A DNA stretch of 64,000 nucleotides, taken from assembly GCF_000418325.1 (NCBI RefSeq), contig NC_021658.1, positions 4,947,501 through 5,011,500 of the forward strand, written 5' to 3'. This DNA comes from Sorangium cellulosum So0157-2. GTDB taxonomy: Bacteria > Myxococcota_A > Polyangia > Polyangiales > Polyangiaceae. Below the pieces are notes generated by a model. The model had not been told where the DNA came from. It was given only the letters and a program-made list of their open reading frames with translations, and searched no databases. Each line of letters opens with the position of its first letter. Positions within the stretch are counted from its first letter, which is position 1. Positions 58,055 through 64,000 of this stretch are shown one piece after another. The translations under genes and the position numbers were made by a program.

Positions 58055-59773
58055 TCACGGCGCCACCCGAAGGCTCACGAGGCCGACGACGCGGAAGCGC
58101 TGGCCCACCAGCCGGTTCATGTCGTGCTCCCACTCGAGCTTGAAGTCTGCGAACTCGCCCGGCCGGTACCCGGCCCCAAGGACGTACCCGAACGACGTCG
58201 CGTCCCGGTCCGGCCGGAGCGGATCCGCCCAGTTGTACAGTGACACCCGCGCCCCGAGCGCGTAGCGCTGCCCGTGCAGCCGCCTCTCGCCCGACAGATC
58301 GGCGCCTGTCCGGCGCCCGCGCTCCCCGGTCTGCAGCATGCCGCGGAGCTCGACCGACGACGTCCGCGTGCGGTAGCGGCCCGCGAGGTTCGCGAGCACG
58401 TCGGTCGTCATCGTCGTGGCGCGGTTCTCCTCGTCGCGCGCGTAATCCTCCAGGTCGCCGTCGCTCGGATCGAGCGCCGTCGTCCCGACGCAATCCGGCC
58501 CGAGCCGCGCGACCTCGCACTGGCCGGCGCCGAACTCCTCCGGGTTCCCCTCGGCCATCCAGAGCCGCGTGCCGCCCCAGGCGGCGAGATCGACCTCGCG
58601 GGTGATGTCGACCGCGGCCCGCCCGGTGATCGTGGTGATGGGCGCGTGGGTGAACCAGTTCCAAATCGAGTCGGCGTCGAACGTCGGAACGAAGTAGTCG
58701 ACGTCCGCGCCCAGCGTGACACGGCTGCCCGCGTACACCTCGAGGCCGCCGTAGAACGAGCCGACGCGCTCGTTGTAGAGGTCGTACGTCACCCCGCCCT
58801 TGAGCCCGCCGAGGTCTGGCACGTTGACGTTGGCCGCGTACCCGAGCCGCTCTTGCGAGATGCGCGACCCGTCGGTCGTCTGGACGTCCCCGTCCGCATC
58901 GGGGAACTGCTGGGTGATCGCGGTCCCCACGTTGTAGACGCGCCGGTAGGTCAGCCGGCCATGGAGGAAGCTCGGACCGGCGCTCTCCAGCGCGACGCCG
59001 AACGCCGGGGCGATCTGCGCCTCCTGGAACGCCGGGTAGTCGGCCGCGCTCCCGGGCAGCGTCCGGTCGTCGCCGAAGCCCCGGTGGCTGCCGCGCCACA
59101 TGCCCTGCGCCTCGAAGCGCGACGTCGAGAGCGGCAGGCCGCCGCGCTGCTCGAGGCCGCCGTACGCCTCGATCTGGACGTAGTAGGGCGTCGTGACCCG
59201 GAGGAGCGCGCCGTCGAACGACCACCATCCGAGCACGTCGCTCACGTACTGGCGGCCGACCCGGAAGCCGAGCCACCCGCTGGCGACGTTCCGCCCTTCG
59301 AAGTACGCGTACATCAGATCGAGCGGCGCCTCGCGCAGCCCCGGGATGTAACGCGAGCCGCCGGCGACGCTGTAGTCCGTCTCGCCGCCCTGCTGCGCGC
59401 CCTCGAGGTGGCCGTTCACCCCGAAGTCCGCGTCGAGCCGGAGCCGCACGGTCGCCGAGTAGTCGGCCTCGCCTGGCACCGAGTCGCCCTGGATGTTGTA
59501 GACGGCGAGCCCCAGCGTCTGCAAAAGACGCCGCCGCTCGATGTTCGTGGCGCCCCAGGGGCTCGCGACCTCGTAGGCCTGGACGCCGGTGGTCGACTGG
59601 ACCTCGAAGTCGGCTGCTGCGGCGCCGCGCGGGGCGAGCGCGAACGGCAGCAGGCTGGCCGCGGCCATCGCGCGCAGCGTCGAGGAGCGCCGCGCTCGCC
59701 GCGCGCGCGCTCCTCGACGCGCCTCGCCGGAGCAGGGGCATGGCTCACGACGTCGTGACGGGAGCTCCGCCAT
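58055..59773 (-). CDS. Outer-membrane beta-barrel porin of the cytochrome operon
   Basis: About 572 aa from ATG 59773. An Arg-rich N-terminus precedes a signal sequence (MAAASLLPFALAPRGAAAA) and a mature protein with about 20 or more amphipathic strands (for example LMYAYFEGRNVASGWLGFRV, GRLTYRRVYNVG, RVTLGADVDYFVPTF, SSVELRGMLQTG). The last strand is short (FRVVGLVSLRVAP). No CxxCH. Size and context suit the porin of a porin-cytochrome conduit (MtrB/PioB class), though no sequence signature proves it. An alternative start at ATG 59668 would give a shorter, more usual signal peptide and would place a strong hairpin (59677-59720) just upstream of the start. Confidence 0.78.
   Translation of the reverse strand: MAELPSRRREPCPCSGEARRGARARRARRSSTLRAMAAASLLPFALAPRGAAAADFEVQSTTGVQAYEVASPWGATNIERRRLLQTLGLAVYNIQGDSVPGEADYSATVRLRLDADFGVNGHLEGAQQGGETDYSVAGGSRYIPGLREAPLDLMYAYFEGRNVASGWLGFRVGRQYVSDVLGWWSFDGALLRVTTPYYVQIEAYGGLEQRGGLPLSTSRFEAQGMWRGSHRGFGDDRTLPGSAADYPAFQEAQIAPAFGVALESAGPSFLHGRLTYRRVYNVGTAITQQFPDADGDVQTTDGSRISQERLGYAANVNVPDLGGLKGGVTYDLYNERVGSFYGGLEVYAGSRVTLGADVDYFVPTFDADSIWNWFTHAPITTITGRAAVDITREVDLAAWGGTRLWMAEGNPEEFGAGQCEVARLGPDCVGTTALDPSDGDLEDYARDEENRATTMTTDVLANLAGRYRTRTSSVELRGMLQTGERGRRTGADLSGERRLHGQRYALGARVSLYNWADPLRPDRDATSFGYVLGAGYRPGEFADFKLEWEHDMNRLVGQRFRVVGLVSLRVAP
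59677..59720. repeat. Perfect 14-bp inverted repeat at the porin 5' end
   Basis: GCGTCGAGGAGCGC at 59677-59690 and its complement at 59707-59720, spacer 16 bp. If the porin starts at 59668 this is a hairpin in the leader, nine bases before the ATG; if it starts at 59773 it lies in the coding sequence. Confidence 0.7.
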
Positions 59774-59955
59774 CGACGAGCGGTGCTCAATCACGGACTC
59801 TGCGCTCGCTTTCCGCTGCTGAGGGCCGCGCCACGCGGCCTCCGCGCTCAGCTGCCGCCGAGGGCTGAACAAGCATGGCGCGGAGTTTCGTCCACGCGCG
59901 GCAACGCTGTCAACCCGATCGCAGGGCGAACAGGTTTGTCGCGAAAGCGCGACCT

Positions 59956-60720
59956 TCAGCCGTATCCAGCGCCCTTCCGGAGCTTGCCGTCCGCGCCGAC
60001 GCTGAAGCCGTTCGAGTCCTGGAGCGCCTGGTTCGCGCCGCTCCGCAGCTCAGCGGGCACCGTCCAGCCGCGGGTCATCAGCCCCTCGGCCACCTTGTTC
60101 TTCACCCGGACCGACTCCTCGCTCGCGAGCATCTTCACCAGCGCTGGCACGCTCGCCTCGTCGCCCTGAGCGAAGGTGGTCTGGACGGCGTGAAACCGGA
60201 CCGTCTCGTTCACGTCGTCGAGGAACCGCTCCACCGCGACCCGCACGTCGTCGCCCTTGATCTCGCCGAGGGCGATGATGATTTGCTGCTTCGGCTCGAT
60301 GTTGCGCGCGTACTCCGTGTCGCACCGATCGAGCAGCCGGACGAGCTCGGCGCGGTAGTCGTCGTCGTCGAGCAGCGCCCTCAGGACCTTGAGCGGCCAG
60401 GTGAGGGTCTCGGCCTTGACGCAGAACTCGACCACGGCCGGCACCGCGTCCTTGCCCGCGTCGACGATGCCCCGGAACGCCAGATCTTTCTCTTCCTGAT
60501 CCGTGATCGAGGGGTCGATCGAGAACGTGAAGCGCCTGAGGAGCGCCGCCGCTGCGTCGGCGTTCTTCATCGCCGCGAGCGTCTGGATGGCGTCGAGGCG
60601 GTCGTAGGTCTGAGCGCGCTTGTCCGCGCAGACCTTGGCCGGACCGGCCACCTTCTTGTTGTCGGAGGGCGCACCTCCGGCCGGAGGATTGCTTTTGCGG
60701 AGAAAATCGAAAATACCCAA
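59956..60720 (-). CDS. HEAT-repeat-like protein
   Basis: 254 aa. After an N-terminus MGIFDFLRKSNPPAGG the protein is a series of helical pairs resembling HEAT repeats (DRLDAIQTLAAMKNADAAAA; DAVPAVVEFCVKAETLTWPL; ASVPALVKMLASEESVRVKN). No signal peptide. Such proteins are scaffolds; no partner is evident. 182 bp from the porin operon on the same strand. Confidence 0.75.
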   Translation of the reverse strand: MGIFDFLRKSNPPAGGAPSDNKKVAGPAKVCADKRAQTYDRLDAIQTLAAMKNADAAAALLRRFTFSIDPSITDQEEKDLAFRGIVDAGKDAVPAVVEFCVKAETLTWPLKVLRALLDDDDYRAELVRLLDRCDTEYARNIEPKQQIIIALGEIKGDDVRVAVERFLDDVNETVRFHAVQTTFAQGDEASVPALVKMLASEESVRVKNKVAEGLMTRGWTVPAELRSGANQALQDSNGFSVGADGKLRKGAGYG

Positions 60721-60827
60721 CGCTGACCTCTGGTGGCTGTCCCGCCGCCGCGGTCCGAGCTGCCCGACGATCGCCGCCGGGCTCCACTGCCGAGGGCCGA
60801 GCCTGCTGCTCCCGGCACTGGACGCTT

Positions 60828-60851
60828 CCCGCCCGGGTTGCCCCGGGCGGG
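60828..60851 (-). terminator. GC hairpin downstream of the beta-barrel gene
   Basis: CCCGCCCGGG, loop TTGC, CCCGGGCGGG: a perfect 10-bp stem, 32 bp beyond the stop at 60883 on the minus strand. No T tract. Confidence 0.55.
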
Positions 60852-60882
60852 GCGGCTCGGGTGACCGAGCCGGCGAAGCCGT

Positions 60883-61749
60883 CTACTCCGTCGTCTTGAT
60901 GGCGGTGGGGAATTGGATGCTCAAGCTCACGGTGACCATGCTGGTGAAGTGGAATTCGCGATCCTTGTCGTCCACCTTGGTGTCGGGGAACGCCTCATCC
61001 GTACCTAGCCCGTGGTTGTCGAAGCCCGAAGTATTCCACTCGAAGGGCAGGGCGCGCCACTCCGCGCCGAAGCCGAGGAAGTCCGACGGGTAAAAATTCA
61101 AGCCGAGGCCGAACGTCGGCGCGATGGCCATGCGGCTCTCGAGGCCGAAGGTCTCGGCGCAGTTGGTGGTGCACTGCTTGCGCTCCTTGACCCCGATCGC
61201 CGCGACGCCGGCGAAGAAATTCACGTCAGTGTCCACGAAGAGCTCGGCGAACAGCGCCAGCTTGCCGCGGAACGGCACGACCGTGACCTGCGGCGCCGCG
61301 ACCCACTGGATCTGCGCGAGCTGGTCCTCGGTGAGGTCACCCCGCGTCAGGTTGACCCTGGTCAGCTGGCACGCCTTCGTGAACGGCCGGTCGGCGCAGC
61401 CGCGGCTGTCGATCGCGACGCGCTGGAGCTCGTCCGTCAGCCCGGTGTTGTACTGGAACCCGTAGCCGCCCCAGGCACCGATGCCGAACCAGTCGGTGAG
61501 ATGGTAGGTGAGGCGTAGCCCCGGCATAATCGTCCGCCGGTACTCGTCCAGCAGCGTGAACGACGCGCCTGGAGCGACCTCAAACCGTCCGTCGCGGTGG
61601 AGCCGGAGCTTCCGCACGGCGGGCGCACCGGCCAGGGGGCCCGTCAGCTGGATCTCCTGCGCCTCCGCCGGCGCAGCCGTCATCAGAAGTGCACAGCCGG
61701 TCAGCCCTGCCACCACGGTGCAGAGGCTTTGGACGAATCGACGCATCAT
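60883..61749 (-). CDS. Outer-membrane beta-barrel protein
   Basis: 288 aa. Signal peptide MMRRFVQSLCTVVAGLTGCA to about AEAQE, then strands typical of a small barrel (GLRLTYHLTDWFGIGAWGGY; KLALFAELFVDTDVNFFAGV; APTFGLGLNFYPSDFLGFG). Two Cys pairs (residues about 110-120 and 190-195). The C-terminal strand (VTVSLSIQF) is followed by a short polar tail. It resembles its upstream neighbour in size and topology, and the two are probably cotranscribed (73-bp gap). Function unknown. Confidence 0.72.
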   Translation of the reverse strand: MMRRFVQSLCTVVAGLTGCALLMTAAPAEAQEIQLTGPLAGAPAVRKLRLHRDGRFEVAPGASFTLLDEYRRTIMPGLRLTYHLTDWFGIGAWGGYGFQYNTGLTDELQRVAIDSRGCADRPFTKACQLTRVNLTRGDLTEDQLAQIQWVAAPQVTVVPFRGKLALFAELFVDTDVNFFAGVAAIGVKERKQCTTNCAETFGLESRMAIAPTFGLGLNFYPSDFLGFGAEWRALPFEWNTSGFDNHGLGTDEAFPDTKVDDKDREFHFTSMVTVSLSIQFPTAIKTTE

Positions 61750-61822
61750 GCCTGTCCCCGTCTTTGGCTGAATCATCCCATGTCTCGCGCTCGGCGTCGG
61801 CGCGTCCCCACGTCCAAAGGCC

Positions 61823-62755
61823 TTACTTCGGCAGCCGGTATTCCCAGGAGAACGGCAGGAAGACCGAGAACCCGACCTGTGCCTGCACGTTGTTGGTGAA
61901 GCTCTTCCCCTCGGCGAGCCACGTGCTCTTGTCCTGGGGGGTGCTCGTCGCGACGCTGGGGTTCTCGAGCTCGTCGAAGAAGATGTAGTCGCTGACCTCG
62001 GCCATGGCCGCGAACCAGCGGTTGAAGAAGATGCGGAGGCCCCCGCCGACGTGGAAGGCGAGCTTGGGCTTCCAGTCGAAGGTGCGGTTGTCCGGATCGA
62101 CGACGGCGATGGGCCGCGTCGAGATCGCGCCGACGCCGCCCAGCACGAAGAAGTCGTAGTGGAAGATGAAGTCGCTGAACCCGGCGAACTTGCCGTACGC
62201 GGGGACGTACGTGAAGTTCGCGTTCGCGTTCCACTGATACTCGGTGATCGGCTCACCGATACGCGCCGCCCTGCTCGTCTGGAAGTTGAAGTCCGACGGC
62301 GTGTTGAGGCCGGCGTACCAGTTGCCGTTGACCCCGATCGCGAGGACGTTGGTCAGGTACCAGTTGATCGAGAGCCCCGGACCGTTGTGCCCGACGAACT
62401 GGTCGTTCATCGTCAGCCCGAAGTACGGGTTCACCTCGAAGCGGTGGTAGCGCAGCGCGTAGATCTGCTGCACCGCGTAGGTCTCAGGGTTGAGCTCCTT
62501 CGCCGCTTCCTTGTTCAAGTCGATCGTGGGACACGCCGAAGGGTCGATCTTACAGATGTCCCCAAGCCCCGCCTCGTCGCCACCCTCGCCATCGGCCGGA
62601 GCCGCGGGGGCCTCCGCCGGCTCCGTACCCTCGGCAGGAGTCTCTGGCTCGTCGAGGTTAATTTCCTTGGGTTGCTCTTTTGGCTGAGCCGACGCCGTGA
62701 GCGGCACCGCGACCAGCGCAGCCGCAACGAGAAGCCCCACGCGAGCCTGGTTCAT
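61823..62755 (-). CDS. Outer-membrane beta-barrel protein with acidic linker
   Basis: 310 aa from ATG 62755 (AAGG seven bases upstream; ATG 62761 would add two residues). Signal peptide to TASAQ, an acidic Pro/Glu/Ala-rich linker (residues 25-65), then a barrel with strands such as RFEVNPYFGLTMNDQFVG, FVLGGVGAISTRPIAV and AFHVGGGLRIFFNRWF, ending with FLPFSWEYRLPK. The upstream 127 bp are unusually AT-rich and probably contain its promoter. Function unknown. Confidence 0.75.
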   Translation of the reverse strand: MNQARVGLLVAAALVAVPLTASAQPKEQPKEINLDEPETPAEGTEPAEAPAAPADGEGGDEAGLGDICKIDPSACPTIDLNKEAAKELNPETYAVQQIYALRYHRFEVNPYFGLTMNDQFVGHNGPGLSINWYLTNVLAIGVNGNWYAGLNTPSDFNFQTSRAARIGEPITEYQWNANANFTYVPAYGKFAGFSDFIFHYDFFVLGGVGAISTRPIAVVDPDNRTFDWKPKLAFHVGGGLRIFFNRWFAAMAEVSDYIFFDELENPSVATSTPQDKSTWLAEGKSFTNNVQAQVGFSVFLPFSWEYRLPK

Positions 62756-62761
62756 CGCCAT

Positions 62762-62888
62762 CCCTTCCGAAGTCCGTGCGATGCGAGCGATCGATCGATC
62801 GCCCAGGTAGTACAGCTTTCTAACTACGCGAATTCATTAATTAATTCGGTCAACCGCCAAGCCCGACGGACTATATCACGCCGAAAAT
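62762..62888 (-). promoter_or_regulatory. AT-rich upstream region of the beta-barrel gene
   Basis: Contains a triple CGAT repeat near 62788-62801 and the run AATTCATTAATTAATTCGG. On the minus strand TTGACC (62853-62848) matches a -35 box in five of six positions, but no -10 at proper spacing was found. A promoter is likely from composition; its exact place is not fixed. Confidence 0.35.
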
Positions 62889-62914
62889 AAAAGGATCAAC
62901 AACCAAATCCTTTT
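62889..62914 (-). terminator. Rho-independent terminator of ftsY
   Basis: On the minus strand AAAAGGAT, ten-base loop, ATCCTTTT followed by ATTTT; plus-strand arms 62889-62896 and 62907-62914. It is 254 bp beyond the ftsY stop; no other gene lies between. Confidence 0.5.
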
Positions 62915-63167
62915 GCCTTGGGCGACCGGGCAGCCCCCAGGCGGCGCGCGCCCGGGGGGACTCGCGCCGACCGGCAAATTCGCTGCACAATCGCCGCGGG
63001 CCCGGATCCGCCGTTGCTCGCGCGGCCGCGGCGCCGGCTCCTGAGGGGCCAGCCGGCGCGGGCGAGGCGGTCCGAGGGTTCGGACCATCGCCCATCTCTT
63101 TGACCGATGTCGAGGGGAGTGATTGGGAGGTGGGGTCGAGATCGCTCGCCGCGGGGCGCCGCGCTCG

Positions 63168-64000
63168 TCAGGCGGCCGCGTCCTCGGTGCCGCTCGGGCG
63201 GCCGAGCATCGCCTCGACGAACTCGTCGGGCTCGAACTCGCGGAGGTCCTCGGCGCGCTCTCCGATGCCGACATAGCGGACGGGGAGCCCGTGCTCGGCG
63301 CAGATGCCGAGGATGACGCCGCCCTTCGCGGTGCCGTCGAGCTTCGTCAGCACGATGCCGGTGATGGGCAGCGCCTCCTTGAAGAGCGCGGCCTGCTGCA
63401 TGGCGTTCTGTCCGTTGGTGGCGTCGAGCACGAGCAGCGTCTCGTGGGGCGCCCCCTCCATCGCCTTGTTCATCGTGCGCGCGACCCGGGCCAGCTCCTC
63501 CATGAGGTTCGTCTTCGTGTGCAGCCGGCCGGCGGTGTCGGCGAGCACCACGTCGGCGCCCGTCTCCTTCGCCTTCTGGATCGCGTCGAAGATCACGGCG
63601 CCCGGGTTCGCCCCGTCCTTGCCGCGCACGACCTCGCAGCCCACGCGCTTGCCCCAGACGTTGAGCTGCTGCACCGCCGCCGCGCGGAACGTGTCGCCCG
63701 CGGCGAGCACCACCGTCCGGCCCTCGGCCTTGAGCTGCGTCGCGAGCTTGCCGATCGTGGTCGTCTTGCCCACGCCGTTCACGCCGACCACCATCACCAC
63801 GGTGGGCTGCGTCTTCAGCGACAGCCCGCCGCCGGCGCCGACGCGCAGGATCCGCTTCGCGTGCTCGCGCAGCGCGTCCCAGACCTTGTCGGTGTCGGCG
63901 AGCTCGTTGCGGCTGAGCGCCGAGCGGATTTCGTCGAGGAGGAGCTCCGTCGTCTTCACGCCGACGTCCGAGGTGAGCAGCACCTCTTCGATCTGCTCGA
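63168..64000 (-). CDS. ftsY: Signal recognition particle receptor FtsY (5' end outside window)
   Basis: C-terminal NG domain, 277 codons to the window edge; the start lies beyond base 64000. GTPase motifs are complete: GVNGVGKTTTIGKLA (G1), GDTFRAAAVQQL (DTFRAAA, SRP-GTPase insertion), LADTAGRLH (G3), TKLDGTAKGG (G4) and the closing GIGERAEDLREFEPDEFVEA. It docks SRP-ribosome complexes at the inner membrane. The stop is followed by about 250 bp without a gene, then a Rho-independent terminator. Confidence 0.96.
   Translation of the reverse strand, partial: EQIEEVLLTSDVGVKTTELLLDEIRSALSRNELADTDKVWDALREHAKRILRVGAGGGLSLKTQPTVVMVVGVNGVGKTTTIGKLATQLKAEGRTVVLAAGDTFRAAAVQQLNVWGKRVGCEVVRGKDGANPGAVIFDAIQKAKETGADVVLADTAGRLHTKTNLMEELARVARTMNKAMEGAPHETLLVLDATNGQNAMQQAALFKEALPITGIVLTKLDGTAKGGVILGICAEHGLPVRYVGIGERAEDLREFEPDEFVEAMLGRPSGTEDAAA

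Overview
The window is 64 kb of very GC-rich bacterial chromosome. The content points to a myxobacterium, most likely of the Sorangium/Polyangium group: many lipoproteins, two serine/threonine kinases built into unusual fusions, a sigma-54 activator fused to a kinase, FHA-GGDEF, DUF4388, DUF2169 and DUF2293 proteins, and many convergent gene pairs with large GC hairpins. This placement is inference from gene content. I saw no rRNA, tRNA, CRISPR array, prophage or recognisable insertion sequence.

Layout. 1-6 kb: the end of a TruC-like pseudouridine synthase, an skp-fabZ-TlpA lipoprotein-dipeptide epimerase operon, a Cys-rich lipoprotein and argJ. 6-12.7 kb: a plus-strand block with a metzincin-type protease without signal peptide, an unknown protein, a DUF2169 (type VI secretion accessory) protein and a Ser/Thr kinase fused to a macro domain. 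13-26 kb: housekeeping and envelope genes (FAH-family, methyltransferase, HAD, VWA lipoprotein, lipin-like phosphatase lipoprotein, acyl-CoA-dehydrogenase-like flavoprotein, an inhibitory-type serpin lipoprotein, GST, alpha-oxoamine synthase). 26-36 kb: an NtrC-type regulator, PIN-PhoH ATPase, DUF1704 metallopeptidase, RecQ and others. 36.8-39.4 kb: lysine 5,6-aminomutase subunits KamD and KamE, separated by a palindromic repeat. 40-45.5 kb: a DUF4388/J-domain protein, an SDR behind operator-like repeats, a TonB-like gene that appears broken by a 169-bp insertion, a YbjN/CesT-like chaperone and a membrane protein. 45.7-48.7 kb: copper and heme supply for cytochrome oxidase (cupredoxin lipoprotein, CtaB, Sco). 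48.7-53.2 kb: a giant kinase-GAF-sigma-54 activator. 53-55 kb: a DUF3105 lipoprotein and an FHA-GGDEF diguanylate cyclase. 55-59.8 kb: an operon of an outer-membrane beta-barrel, a cytochrome with 13 CxxCH motifs, a small helical protein and a monoheme lipoprotein, read here as a candidate porin-cytochrome electron conduit. 60-64 kb: a HEAT-repeat protein, two beta-barrel proteins and the C-terminal part of FtsY.

Most noteworthy are the candidate porin-cytochrome operon; the metzincin/DUF2169/kinase-macro block, which may be a type VI secretion effector module; the TonB-like gene split by an insert between two in-register 16-bp repeats; the kinase-GAF-AAA+ activator; and a family of near-perfect inverted-repeat elements, one of them between kamD and kamE.
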